Shown: positions 8,094-17,266, counted from the stretch's first letter. The stretch is DNA of 57,476 nucleotides from Lachnoanaerobaculum sanguinis (GCF_033242365.1 NZ_BTHK01000020.1:1-57476); one strand, 5' to 3'. The notes: a model not told the origin generated them from the letters alone. Numbers and translations: made by a program.

Positions 8094-8876
8094 TTAACTT
8101 TCTTCTACATATATCTTTCGTGAAAATAACGCAACTATTATTGAAACCACACCAAAGATAAGTTCTACAAATATCAGAGGTACATGAAATCCGTTTAATA
8201 TAACTATCAAAGTATCCGCCACAAAATGAATCAAAAGTGCAGCAATAAATAAATATCTTTTCCCCTTAACACTTGACCATACAAGAACCGAAAGTGATAT
8301 CTGTAATATCACTGCAAATATTCTCTCAACTATACCAAGTAAAAATACATATGACGGTGACATGGTCAAGGTGTTTACAGTGTCTTTAAGCTGTGTAAGA
8401 TCATTTCCTCCTACATTGTCCAAAATAGTTGATATAAGTCCACTGTTTATTGAAACCGAAAGAGCCAGACTGCCTATCATAGTCAATCCCAAAACAGATG
8501 CGGCCTCAAAACCTCCATGCCCGGCTCCATACATACATGCATTTATATTTTTATCTTTATTCTTCCCGAGAATAAATTTGAATGCAACAAATCTTCCCGT
8601 TTCTTCAAATATTGCAGCCATAAGTCCACCGTACAGTGCGTAAAGTATTACATTATTTTTTATAGTCTCGCCAAACGGTAAAGCAAAAACAGCTCTGTGA
8701 ACCGAGCTTTCAAGAAACATTACAAATACAACAAATACAATACCGCCTATAAAAAACGGAGATATATCCGCACGCTTCTTCTTTCTGAAATAAATAAAGA
8801 GTATAATTGGAATTGCAAATCCGGCTATACAGGATATAACCATAAATACCATACTTAAAAAAGGAACTCTATCCAT
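8094..8876 (-). CDS. YhfC-family intramembrane protease homologue
   Basis: A membrane protein of 260 residues with about seven helices. The family motifs EETGRFVAFKF (a double-Glu pair) and YGAGHGGFEA are both present, as in YhfC/DUF2324 proteins, which are grouped with the CPBP-like glutamate intramembrane proteases. The substrate is unknown. It starts 17 bases after the CmpB-like gene (8894-9451) and probably shares its transcript. Confidence 0.8.
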   Translation of the reverse strand: MDRVPFLSMVFMVISCIAGFAIPIILFIYFRKKKRADISPFFIGGIVFVVFVMFLESSVHRAVFALPFGETIKNNVILYALYGGLMAAIFEETGRFVAFKFILGKNKDKNINACMYGAGHGGFEAASVLGLTMIGSLALSVSINSGLISTILDNVGGNDLTQLKDTVNTLTMSPSYVFLLGIVERIFAVILQISLSVLVWSSVKGKRYLFIAALLIHFVADTLIVILNGFHVPLIFVELIFGVVSIIVALFSRKIYVEES

Positions 8877-8893
8877 TGTCTACCTCCTAAAAG

Positions 8894-9451
8894 TTATTTC
8901 CCTATAAAGTTGCTTCCCAAAAAAGGTCTAAGTCCCAAATCCACAATAAATATAATACCAAGTATTACAGTAAATATATTTACATTTTTTTGATTTGATT
9001 TTTCAATACAAAATCTGATTACAGGTTCTATCAGGTATATTATTATCAGTCCTCCAAGTCCGAATTTCACACTGCTCCACAGAGCAATCCTTCCTTCAAA
9101 ATTACAGAAATAATTGCTGTAGTCCCACAACCAGTCACCCATTATAAGCTCCATAAAATAGCTACCGATAAGTTCAAGTATTGTAGTTATAAGCATAGTT
9201 GACAAAAATACCAAAACAAAAGATATACTTAGTCTTCCCAAATGTATTTTCTTATTTCTTATCGGCATCAAAAGTGTTATTAATATTATTCCTCCAAAAC
9301 CGTAAATCGGCAAATACGGACCGAATAAAAATCCACGATTTACATATCCGACATGCGTTTCCAAGAGTCCAACCAGTACTTCATAAATCCATCCAAGGAA
9401 TGCACCTGCCATAAACATAAGAAAGATATCTCTAAGTCTTTTTAATTTCAT
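8894..9451 (-). CDS. CmpB-like putative ABC transporter permease (PF06541 type)
   Basis: A membrane protein of 185 residues with about five helices. The N-terminal part GAFLGWIYEV followed by NRGFLFGPYLPIYGFGG is the hallmark of the family named putative ABC-transporter type IV (CmpB). No ATPase gene is adjacent, so the transporter label is a family name rather than a demonstrated role. It heads a two-gene unit with the yhfC-like gene and diverges from the CPBP gene at 9619. Confidence 0.75.
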   Translation of the reverse strand: MKLKRLRDIFLMFMAGAFLGWIYEVLVGLLETHVGYVNRGFLFGPYLPIYGFGGIILITLLMPIRNKKIHLGRLSISFVLVFLSTMLITTILELIGSYFMELIMGDWLWDYSNYFCNFEGRIALWSSVKFGLGGLIIIYLIEPVIRFCIEKSNQKNVNIFTVILGIIFIVDLGLRPFLGSNFIGK

Positions 9452-9515
9452 GTATCATCATCCTCCTTTTTTATATTGTATCCTAAAATTTCAAAAATTT
9501 CATTTATTTTATACA

Positions 9516-9543
9516 TTGATTTTTCATATATATAGTTTATATT
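9516..9543 (+). promoter_or_regulatory. Promoter for the CPBP-family gene
   Basis: TTGATT at 9516-9521, a 16-bp spacer and TATATT at 9538-9543 fit a housekeeping sigma factor. The start codon follows at 9619. A small hairpin (AAGCAA/TTGCTT) lies in the leader near 9562-9581. Confidence 0.55.
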
Positions 9544-9618
9544 ATTCTAGGCACCAAATGTTCAAGCAAATATTCTTGCTTTAGAAATATATTATATAGA
9601 AGAAAGAGAGATATAAAA

Positions 9619-10380
9619 ATGAATTTTTTAGAAAAAATCAGACCGAAAGAAAAGCTTAAGTATTTGAGATGGTTTGATATCCTTATTGTTACCTGTATTA
9701 TGTTCGGTATATTTATCATAACATCGACACAAATATTTATAGGATTACTTCAGTCTGATCCACAGGCTATACAAGATTCAGCGGAATCTATGGATATTGC
9801 CTCAGACGGTGCGGCCTATACCGGAAATTTTACATTACAGTCTATTCTTTTAATTATTGCGTTGCTGTACTTACTTATCAGAAACTTTGATTTTAAACAG
9901 TTGAAAATAAAATTACATTGGTCTGTAATTATTTGGGTACCGGTTCTTTTTTCAATTATGGGACTCTTTGGTGACCTTGTCACTACAGTGAGCGGCGACT
10001 ACAACTATTTTGATCCTTCATTGCTTCAAGACATAAATCCGATGGAAGCATTAAATAAATTCCTGGCACTTTCACCGCTTGCAATCGGATATGCTTTTTT
10101 AAACGGATTTTATGAAGAATTTTTCTTTCTCGGTCTTTTGACCTCTGTAAAAGATGAACATAAATGGTATGTACTTGCATTTTCAACCTTGGTCAGAGTA
10201 TCATTCCACACCTATCAAGGTCTTCTTTGGTCATTGGTAATAGGTGTGGTATATGGACTATTCTATTATTTCATGTACAAGAAAGTAATAAAGAATCTTT
10301 TACCGTTCTTTTTGATGCATGCAATGGCCGATATGTTCGGTTCATCACTGATATATTTGCTTATAAACTGGAATTATTAA
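9619..10380 (+). CDS. CPBP-family intramembrane protease homologue (Abi-type), atypical first motif
   Basis: A membrane protein of 253 residues with about seven helices. Family motif 1 (EExxxR) appears as EEFFFL, so the conserved Arg is replaced by Leu. Motif 2 keeps its His (RVSFHTYQG) and motif 3 (HxxxD) is intact as HAMAD. CPBP proteins include CAAX-type proteases and bacteriocin self-immunity proteins. The missing Arg may reduce activity, although variants exist in the family. The gene is monocistronic, with its own promoter and a terminator right after it. Confidence 0.78.
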   Translation: MNFLEKIRPKEKLKYLRWFDILIVTCIMFGIFIITSTQIFIGLLQSDPQAIQDSAESMDIASDGAAYTGNFTLQSILLIIALLYLLIRNFDFKQLKIKLHWSVIIWVPVLFSIMGLFGDLVTTVSGDYNYFDPSLLQDINPMEALNKFLALSPLAIGYAFLNGFYEEFFFLGLLTSVKDEHKWYVLAFSTLVRVSFHTYQGLLWSLVIGVVYGLFYYFMYKKVIKNLLPFFLMHAMADMFGSSLIYLLINWNY

Positions 10381-10384
10381 TAAC

Positions 10385-10421
10385 AAAAGCCCTTAGGTAT
10401 ACTATCTACCTAAAGGCTTTT
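10385..10421. terminator. Bidirectional terminator between CPBP gene and M14 peptidase gene
   Basis: AAAGCC-C-TTAGGTA and TACCTAA-A-GGCTTT form a long stem with a 7-base loop. It has T-runs on the plus side and A-runs on the other, so it can stop both converging transcripts. Confidence 0.85.
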
Positions 10422-10424
10422 TCT

Positions 10425-11519
10425 TTATTTTCCAATAATATATTTTACAATATCAGGTAAAACGCCCGCATTTTGTTGCCAAATAGTCTCTATCTGTGCT
10501 TCAGGTACAGGTGAAGTTCCTATTCCTACCTCAACAGTAACACTTGGAATACCCTTCTCCCAATCAAGCCAATCCTTAAAGCCTGTACCGAATTTTGATC
10601 CGTCAGCTTCCGGTGCCACAAGTCTGTATCCTGTATGAGACGCCACTATATCAGCCATCGCTTTATCCTTTGCCAAAACTTCTGCAGATGCATGTTGATT
10701 TGACCAATAAATAATCTGTCCTTGTGTATGATAGTTAAGTACAGCCGAAAAATTCTCATTATTTACAAGTTTTATAAGATCCTGTGTCTCACTTTCAGAA
10801 CCTGCACTTGCTCCCTTATAATATTCATTTGAAGGTTTTTTCCTACTGTCGGCTCTTTGATTCCATCCCTGAGTCGGGAAGTTGTGGTTGATATCAACAC
10901 CGTTTAAATTATTCTTCCATTTATTTAAAAACCAGTTATACTTATCCTGATTTTCTTTAAGTCCCCATTCTGACCAGCTGTCAATTATCTCCTGTAATTT
11001 CTTCTTTGACTCTTCTTTATTAAGTCCTGCCATACCGCTTTGTGAAATCGCTACTCCATCAGGATTTAACATAGGAATATATTGTATACATACTGCGTCC
11101 AGACTCTTATCTCCTTCCGCTCTCTTATCAAGCATTTCCTTTACCTGACGCATTACTACTGAAGCTGTAATATATTCTCTGGCATGAATTGCTCCTATTA
11201 CAAGAATCTTTTTTGAAGCATCTTTGTTTCCTATTACTATTCTGTATATATTTCTTCCATCAGGTGTTGTACCTATTGAATCCGATGTAACCCCCTCGTA
11301 CTTTTGCTTAAATAGATTTATATCACTTTCCATCTTTTGATATGTATACATATCTGTGCTTAAAAATGTAAAATCTGTAGTTTGTACTACACTTTCTGTC
11401 TGCGCGGCCTTATAACTTGCCGAACTGTGTCCTATTATTCCTGCAAAGGCAGGTATTACCTGTGTCAGTATAATACATGCTGACAGTGTCATTACTCCTA
11501 AAACATATTTCTTTTGCAT
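10425..11519 (-). CDS. Secreted M14 zinc carboxypeptidase
   Basis: The N terminus is a signal peptide (about residues 1-27, ending near AFAG). The M14 zinc site is complete: HAREYI supplies His and Glu, and NYHTQG the second His. The substrate-pocket NPDG and the catalytic Glu in SVTVEVG are also present. At 364 residues it matches secreted members that act on peptides or on cell-wall peptide bonds such as gamma-D-Glu-DAP; which one cannot be told here. It is a single gene, converging on the CPBP gene with a shared terminator. Confidence 0.88.
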   Translation of the reverse strand: MQKKYVLGVMTLSACIILTQVIPAFAGIIGHSSASYKAAQTESVVQTTDFTFLSTDMYTYQKMESDINLFKQKYEGVTSDSIGTTPDGRNIYRIVIGNKDASKKILVIGAIHAREYITASVVMRQVKEMLDKRAEGDKSLDAVCIQYIPMLNPDGVAISQSGMAGLNKEESKKKLQEIIDSWSEWGLKENQDKYNWFLNKWKNNLNGVDINHNFPTQGWNQRADSRKKPSNEYYKGASAGSESETQDLIKLVNNENFSAVLNYHTQGQIIYWSNQHASAEVLAKDKAMADIVASHTGYRLVAPEADGSKFGTGFKDWLDWEKGIPSVTVEVGIGTSPVPEAQIETIWQQNAGVLPDIVKYIIGK

Positions 11520-11901
11520 ATCTTCCTCCGTTGAAAAACTCTTTCACAACTATACGATACTTTGAAAAAAATTACTAGTTACAAAACATTAAACAGATAT
11601 AGAAAATTTGTCGTACTTTTGAAGAATATCCATTCATAAGTACCATATTATAATTATTTTTTACAATGTCTTGTGAATAAAATTTATCAATCCACTATGT
11701 TTCTAAATAAAAACAAGACGAATAAATCGGTATTATAATCGTTTTAGATGTAATAATTGTAACCATAGGCAGTTGAAATCTGTAATCTTATTGTTAAATT
11801 ATCTACTTTTTAGAAAAATATAGCAATTTATTTTCTTTTATGCTAGAATCAATCTATAGTATTTTACTATAGATTAACAACTCGAAAGGAGTAATTTAAT
11901 T
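11520..11901. other. Divergent intergenic region with the aldehyde dehydrogenase promoter
   Basis: This 382-base stretch is AT-rich and has no open frame with a ribosome binding site. Its right end holds the promoter and a perfect palindrome described separately. The left end should contain the promoter of the M14 peptidase gene, but I could not pick one convincing pair of hexamers. Confidence 0.6.
11841..11875 (+). promoter_or_regulatory. Extended -10 promoter followed by a perfect 11-bp palindrome
   Basis: TGCTAGAAT at 11841-11849 is an extended -10 element. Immediately downstream AATCTATAGTA (11851-11861) and TACTATAGATT (11865-11875) are exact inverted repeats around TTT. The palindrome covers the expected transcription start, so a repressor bound there would block the aldehyde dehydrogenase gene. 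It is not followed by a T-run, which argues against a terminator. Confidence 0.65.
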
Positions 11902-13386
11902 ATGGCAAAGAAACCGGACGAAAAATATGGACTTTTTATAAATGGTGAGTTTAGAGATTCAAAAGACGGTAAGTTTTTTGATACATACTCTCCTGCTACC
12001 AAAGAAAAAATCGCAAGTGTAGCCGAGGCTACTAAAGAAGATGTAGATGATGCTGTAAACGCTGCTTGGGCAGCTTTTGATTCTTGGAAGAACCTCGACA
12101 AGATAAAGAGAGCTGAGATTCTTTTAAAGATTGCTGATGTTATAGACGCAAACAAAGAGGATCTTGCTTATATCGAGAGTCTTGACAACGGTAAGCCTCT
12201 TCGTGAGACATTAAATGTAGATATACCATTTGCGGCAGATCATTTCAGATATTTTGCTTCCGCTATTCGTACAGAGGAAGATACTTCAAACTTCCTGGAT
12301 TCAAAGACACTCTCTCTTGTATTCAGAGAGCCTATCGGTGTAGTTGGACAGATAGTTCCATGGAACTTCCCGTTCCTTATGGCGGCATGGAAGCTTGCAC
12401 CTGTACTTGCATCAGGATGCTGTACAGTATTAAAGAGCAGCTCTTCTACTCCTCTTTCAATACTTGAGCTTGCAAAACTTGTAAAGGATATTATTCCTAA
12501 GGGTGTATTTAATGTTATCTCAGGCGCAGGAAGCAAGTCCGGACAGTATATCCTCGATCACAACGGATTTAGAAAGCTTGCCTTCACAGGTTCTACCGAG
12601 ATAGGCTATTCAGTAGCAAAGGCTGCAGCTGAAAAACTTATACCGGCAACACTTGAGCTTGGTGGAAAATCAGCAAATATATTCTTTGACGACTGTGATC
12701 TTGACCTTGCCATTGACGGTGTTCAGCTTGGTATCCTCTTTAATCAGGGCCAGGTTTGCTGTGCAGGTTCAAGAGTTTTTGTACAGGAAGGTATCTATGA
12801 TGAGTTTGTAAAGAGAGCTGTAGATCAGTTTAACAAGATTGTTGTAGGAAATCCTCTTGATATTAATACTCAGATGGGTTCACAGATAAATGAAGGTCAG
12901 GTAGCAAAGATTCAGGCATGTGTAGACAGAGCCGTAGCCGACGGTGCTACTATTGCATGTGGTGGTTCACGCTATACAGAAGGTGAGCTTGCAAACGGAT
13001 CATTCTACAAGCCTACACTTATAACAAATGTAACCAATGATTCTTATGCTGCACAGGAAGAAATATTCGGACCTGTAGCAGTTATCATAAAGTTTAAGAC
13101 TGAAGATGAAGTAATCAAATATGCCAATGAAAGCGTATACGGTCTTGGCGGCGGTGTTTGGACCAAGGATCTTAACCGTGCATTCCGTGTTTCAAGAAGT
13201 ATTGAAACAGGTAGAGTTTGGGTAAATACCTATAATGCAATCCCTGCAGGAGCTCCGTTTGGAGGATATAAGACATCAGGTATCGGTAGAGAAACACATA
13301 AGGTAATCCTTGATCACTATACACAGATGAAGAATATACTTATCAAGCTTGACGAGAATCCAAGCGGATTCTATCCAAAGAAGTAA
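11902..13386 (+). CDS. NAD(P)-dependent aldehyde dehydrogenase
   Basis: A cytosolic enzyme of 494 residues that oxidises aldehydes to acids. The Rossmann loop FTGSTEIG, the general base Glu252 in LELGGKS and the nucleophile Cys286 in NQGQVCC are all present. The cofactor segment usually written KPSEQTP reads LKSSSSTP here: Lys is kept, but the Glu that favours NAD+ in many members is Ser, so NADP+ use is possible (inference). AAAGGAG precedes the ATG. It is a single gene with its own promoter, a palindromic operator candidate and a terminator. The natural substrate is not evident from context. Confidence 0.92.
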   Translation: MAKKPDEKYGLFINGEFRDSKDGKFFDTYSPATKEKIASVAEATKEDVDDAVNAAWAAFDSWKNLDKIKRAEILLKIADVIDANKEDLAYIESLDNGKPLRETLNVDIPFAADHFRYFASAIRTEEDTSNFLDSKTLSLVFREPIGVVGQIVPWNFPFLMAAWKLAPVLASGCCTVLKSSSSTPLSILELAKLVKDIIPKGVFNVISGAGSKSGQYILDHNGFRKLAFTGSTEIGYSVAKAAAEKLIPATLELGGKSANIFFDDCDLDLAIDGVQLGILFNQGQVCCAGSRVFVQEGIYDEFVKRAVDQFNKIVVGNPLDINTQMGSQINEGQVAKIQACVDRAVADGATIACGGSRYTEGELANGSFYKPTLITNVTNDSYAAQEEIFGPVAVIIKFKTEDEVIKYANESVYGLGGGVWTKDLNRAFRVSRSIETGRVWVNTYNAIPAGAPFGGYKTSGIGRETHKVILDHYTQMKNILIKLDENPSGFYPKK

Positions 13387-13410
13387 TATAAAGAAAAGTA
13401 TTGTAAAGAA

Positions 13411-13447
13411 AAACTCTCATTCCGGCAAAACCGGTTTGAGAGTTTTT
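13411..13447 (+). terminator. Terminator of the aldehyde dehydrogenase gene
   Basis: AAACTCTCA..CCGG and CCGG..TGAGAGTTT form a nested stem ending in a T-run. It also serves the converging membrane protein gene. Confidence 0.88.
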
Positions 13448-13453
13448 GTGTCT

Positions 13454-14152
13454 TTATATATGTATTACATTTGGGTTTCTACCCTTACTCAAGTTTTCAT
13501 GCCTTAAATAATTTCCATATTTCATGTTTGTTATTTTTAACATCACGATAGGAAATATAATAGACTTTATACAGTATAATGCCAAAAGAGTAAGAAACAA
13601 CTCAGGTTTTACCCTGATAGTAAGTAGTTTTGTAGTATATCCTATATACAATACACCTACATTCAAGACCACATTAAATAATGTAGTAAGTACCGGAAAT
13701 ACTATATCCACTTTGGTACGTGGTGAAAAGCACTTAACGGCAAATAAAGACAGTACTGAAATATTCGTAATACATATGGGCTTATAATCATGTCTATAAA
13801 TTACCATGGTTTTTACATTATAAAATGAGCATTCATGTTGATATAAGCTAAATTCGTTTATCCATGTATATGTAATATTTGATATATCCTCCCATGGAAC
13901 CGTCAAATCTATCTTTTTTAAATAAATACCGTCCTTTGAAATAACACATTTTGTCACCACAAATGAAAAAACAACAAACATTACAAGCCATACAATATTC
14001 AGTATTGTACAGAGGTTTTTTGAATTAAATAAATGCTCTTCAAAATACATATCTTTGCCTTCACCTATGAAATAAATTACCATGGTGGCAAAGATGAATA
14101 TAAACAATATCCATCTATAATATATGCTGTGAAATCTTATACCGTTTTTCAT
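13454..14152 (-). CDS. Membrane protein of unknown function
   Basis: About 232 residues with two N-terminal helices, a central soluble stretch (WEDISNITYTW, resembling the beta-rich loops of PH-like membrane proteins) and two to three C-terminal helices. I prefer the ATG at 14152 over that at 14164, because GAGG lies just upstream of the former. It follows the membrane ferredoxin gene by 18 bases and is probably co-transcribed with it. No family recognised. Confidence 0.6.
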   Translation of the reverse strand: MKNGIRFHSIYYRWILFIFIFATMVIYFIGEGKDMYFEEHLFNSKNLCTILNIVWLVMFVVFSFVVTKCVISKDGIYLKKIDLTVPWEDISNITYTWINEFSLYQHECSFYNVKTMVIYRHDYKPICITNISVLSLFAVKCFSPRTKVDIVFPVLTTLFNVVLNVGVLYIGYTTKLLTIRVKPELFLTLLALYCIKSIIFPIVMLKITNMKYGNYLRHENLSKGRNPNVIHI

Positions 14153-14170
14153 ATCATACCTCATTTGTAC

Positions 14171-14989
14171 TTACAATGCATCCTTAGGACAACTCCTGAC
14201 ACATTCCATACATAGAATACACTCTGTGCCATTTTTTCTTTTTCTTGAATTGTCCGTCATATCAACATCCATAGGACATACCTTTTTACATTTATTACAG
14301 GAAATGCATTTACCTGTATCACATTTTATTCTGACCAAAGAGAAATAACTCATAGGCTTTAGAAAAACTGTTATCGGGCAGATATATTTGCAAAATGCTC
14401 TGTTATCTTCAAATATATAGGCAAGTGCTATACCTACTATATAGTAGACTAAATTACCTATTATAAATGAAACGAACATAATTCTATCAAGATGCTTTAC
14501 CTTTGCAATAAAGAGTGTTGCAACAAAACCTAATGAAAGTAAAAACACTATATATCTTATCCATTCAATATTTTTTCTTTCATGCTTATGAATCTTATAT
14601 GGCAAAAAATCCAGTATCATTGCCGTCCAACATGCATATCCACACCATCCTCTTCCAAATATGATCGGCCCAAATATCTTTGCCACCACATAGTGAATAG
14701 TTGCAGCCTCAAAAACTCCTGTAAAAAGATAGTACCAAAAACCTTCTATTTGCATATTTTCATTCTTTATGATTCCCAAATATATAAGTATATAAAGCCC
14801 TACAAGCAATTGTACCACTCTTCTTGCATACTTATATTCTTTTACAAACAAAAAAATACCAAATGATATTGATATTCCTATATAACTGAAATTAAAAAAA
14901 TAAAATAAATTATCCAATGCCAACCAAAGCACGACAGCAATTGTTTCAAATATAGAAAACATCAGTATAGGCAGTAAGTACTTCTTCAA
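14171..14989 (-). CDS. Membrane-bound 4Fe-4S ferredoxin-type protein (NapH/CcoG-like)
   Basis: A protein of 272 residues with five to six membrane helices, then a cytosolic tail with two classical cluster motifs (CISCNKCKKVCP and CILCMECVRSCP). The GRGWCGYACWT segment and a CKYICP motif are typical of the NapH/CcoG/RdxA group, which passes electrons across the membrane or assists metal centre assembly. The only good start is the TTG at 14989, with GAGG eight bases before it. Its redox partner is not in the neighbourhood. Confidence 0.8.
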   Translation of the reverse strand: MKKYLLPILMFSIFETIAVVLWLALDNLFYFFNFSYIGISISFGIFLFVKEYKYARRVVQLLVGLYILIYLGIIKNENMQIEGFWYYLFTGVFEAATIHYVVAKIFGPIIFGRGWCGYACWTAMILDFLPYKIHKHERKNIEWIRYIVFLLSLGFVATLFIAKVKHLDRIMFVSFIIGNLVYYIVGIALAYIFEDNRAFCKYICPITVFLKPMSYFSLVRIKCDTGKCISCNKCKKVCPMDVDMTDNSRKRKNGTECILCMECVRSCPKDAL

Positions 14990-15087
14990 ATTATTGTCCT
15001 CGATTCATTATATATCTTCCTAAAGTTTATAAATGCTTTGTTTTTATTTATTGTATATGTTAAAATTATATCACAAGGAGGGACGAC

Positions 15088-15891
15088 ATGAAAGTAATAT
15101 TGAGTAGAAAGGGAATGGATAGCGAATCCGGAAGAGTGGCAAGTCCAATACTTCCTGACGGTACTTTACTATCACTCCCTATACCCGATCGAAAAAGCAA
15201 GAAAAAATACGAAGATATACAGTATAAAGGACAAAACTATAGAGATATTATAACGCGGCTTCATCCGGATTTTGATTTTGAAAGTTATCCTACCTGTCAT
15301 CTGGATCCTGATATATATGAAGATATTGATAATAGACCTGTTGACTGGGTTCCGGCATTTGGACAATGGGGAGTAGCTGCAACACATCTTGATAAATCAT
15401 GCGTTGATGTCGGTGATATTTTTCTTTTTTATGGAATGTTTAGACAAACTGAGATTAAAAATGGAAAGTTATCCTACATAAAGGGTGCTCCTATCCGCCA
15501 TATAATCTACGGGTATATGGAAATTGGTGAAGTTATAAAAGATGACAAAGAAATTGCAAGCAAGTACAATTGGCACCCACATAGTATAGAACCTTTCTAT
15601 ACCAATAACCGTATATATATTTCAAAGAAATGCTCTACATTTCATTATGATGATTCTCTGGTACTTACGCAAAAAGATCAGCCACGCAGAAGTGTGTGGC
15701 AATTGCCTTCATTCTTTGCAGAGAAAGGTATTGCTATTTCTTGGCAAGGTCATACTCATCCTGTTATCAAAGGTGATTCATCAATATTAAAAACCGCCTC
15801 CCGTGGACAGGAGTTTGTTATAACAACCGATACAAAAGAGCAGGAAGAAAATCTTTCTGACTGGGTAAAAGAAATAATAAGCCATAAGTAA
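15088..15891 (+). CDS. Nmad3-type protein (nucleotide-modification-associated domain 3)
   Basis: The 267-residue protein starts MKVILSRKGMDSESG and continues with ASPILPDGTLLSLPIPD, which I recognise as the start of the Nmad3 family, defined by comparative genomics of DNA base-modification systems. Further conserved stretches include CHLDPDIYED, AFGQWG, DIFLFYGMFR and WQLPSFF. The biochemical activity is unproven; a role linked to modified nucleotides is inference from the family name. No methyltransferase or glycosyltransferase gene is adjacent. AAGGAGGG lies seven bases before the ATG, and a terminator follows, so it is monocistronic. Confidence 0.75.
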   Translation: MKVILSRKGMDSESGRVASPILPDGTLLSLPIPDRKSKKKYEDIQYKGQNYRDIITRLHPDFDFESYPTCHLDPDIYEDIDNRPVDWVPAFGQWGVAATHLDKSCVDVGDIFLFYGMFRQTEIKNGKLSYIKGAPIRHIIYGYMEIGEVIKDDKEIASKYNWHPHSIEPFYTNNRIYISKKCSTFHYDDSLVLTQKDQPRRSVWQLPSFFAEKGIAISWQGHTHPVIKGDSSILKTASRGQEFVITTDTKEQEENLSDWVKEIISHK

Positions 15892-15906
15892 TAATAAACT
15901 TGATTT

Positions 15907-15930
15907 AAGCCGGATTTTGCCGGCTTTTTT
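15907..15930 (+). terminator. Terminator of the Nmad3-type gene
   Basis: AAGCCGG and CCGGCTT form a 7-bp GC-rich stem around a 6-base loop, followed by TTTTTT. Confidence 0.9.
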
Positions 15931-16013
15931 ATATTTGCTCTAAATATATTCGTATTTATTCATTAAATCGAATAATGCCATTCACATATTGAAAAATCAA
16001 ATCACTAGATATA

Positions 16014-16042
16014 TTGAGGATTTAGCCTATTTTTTATATAAT
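16014..16042 (+). promoter_or_regulatory. Promoter for the double-cubane protein operon
   Basis: TTGAGG at 16014-16019 and a perfect TATAAT at 16037-16042 are separated by 17 bp. This leaves a leader of about 50 bases before the ATG at 16098. Confidence 0.7.
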
Positions 16043-16097
16043 TTACCTATATATTTTATTGAAATAGTGATATTTTATAAATTAGGAGGATTTCATT

Positions 16098-17246
16098 ATG
16101 TTACGACTTCCGGATAACTTCGAGTCTTTTACAGATGCAAGAAAAGCCGGCTTTATAAAAATGAAGGAGCACAAAGACAATGGCGGAAAAATTGTCGGAA
16201 CTTATTGCTCATTTGTTCCCACAGAGCTGATTATAGCTGCGGGAGCCATACCCGTATCGCTTTGTGCAACCAGTGAAGAACCTATAAGTGCTGCAGAAGC
16301 GCATCTTCCATCAAATCTTTGTCCTTTGATAAAGGCAAGTTATGGTTTTGCTCTTACCGATACCTGCCCATATTTTTATTTTTCCGACTTTATAGTAGGT
16401 GAAACCACCTGTGACGGAAAAAAGAAAATGTTTGAGCTTATGAATGATTTGAAGGAAACCTATGTTATGCAACTTCCGTCTTCAAGAGATGAAATTGCCC
16501 TTAATATGTGGGAGGCTGAAATACATAAATTTTGGAAAAAGCTTGAAGACTTTTATGGTGTAACAATTACCGAAGAAGATGTTAAAAAAGCAATATTATT
16601 AAAAAATTCCGAAAGAGATCTGGTACTTGAATATCTTGAACTTGGAAAACTCAATCCATCTCCTATCTCAGGATATGAAATCGGCACAAAACTTGATACA
16701 CTTAGTTTTATACCAAGTATGGAAGAGCGTTGTAAGCAGATAAGGCAAAGAATTGATGAAGTAAAGGGCGATTGGGAGGCAAATTATAAGGGTAAGGTCG
16801 CAAGAAAACCGAGAATATTGATAACAGGATGTCCAAACGGCGGCGTACGAGATAAAACAATCAAAGTTTTGGAGGAGCTTGGTGCGGATGTAGTTGCATT
16901 TGACAATTGCAGTACAAACAGAGAAAAGATTGAAAAGGTAGATACCACTCTACCTGTAGCAAGAGCCCTTGCAAAAAAATATCTAAATATCAATTGCTCC
17001 GTAATGAGCCCTAATGACAGCAGACTCGGTTTTATAACAGATATGATAGATGAATATCAGGTAGATGGAGTGGTTGAAATAATACTTCAGGCATGCCATA
17101 CCTTCTCTATAGAATCATTTAATGTTAAAAAGGCTGTAGTTGCCAAAGGTGTACCTTATCTGAAGATAGAAACAGATTATTCAAAGGCCGATGTCGGACA
17201 GATAAACACAAGACTTGAGGCATTCCTTGAAACTGTAGCTGTATAA
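16098..17246 (+). CDS. yjiM: 2-hydroxyacyl-CoA dehydratase-like double-cubane cluster protein (YjiM-like)
   Basis: A protein of 382 residues in the HgdB/BcrC family. Cys residues occur in the expected places: TYCSFVP, SNLCPLIK, DTCPYF, ETTCDGKK and QACHTFS. The CPYFYFSDFIVGETTCDGKKK block is characteristic of the single-subunit YjiM group, shown in Carboxydothermus to carry an [8Fe-9S] double-cubane cluster and to reduce small molecules such as acetylene. No second dehydratase subunit gene is present, which supports this over a classical dehydratase. The natural substrate is unknown. The activator gene follows 20 bases later. Confidence 0.8.
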   Translation: MLRLPDNFESFTDARKAGFIKMKEHKDNGGKIVGTYCSFVPTELIIAAGAIPVSLCATSEEPISAAEAHLPSNLCPLIKASYGFALTDTCPYFYFSDFIVGETTCDGKKKMFELMNDLKETYVMQLPSSRDEIALNMWEAEIHKFWKKLEDFYGVTITEEDVKKAILLKNSERDLVLEYLELGKLNPSPISGYEIGTKLDTLSFIPSMEERCKQIRQRIDEVKGDWEANYKGKVARKPRILITGCPNGGVRDKTIKVLEELGADVVAFDNCSTNREKIEKVDTTLPVARALAKKYLNINCSVMSPNDSRLGFITDMIDEYQVDGVVEIILQACHTFSIESFNVKKAVVAKGVPYLKIETDYSKADVGQINTRLEAFLETVAV

Positions 17247-17266
17247 TGAGAGGATTAACTTAACAA

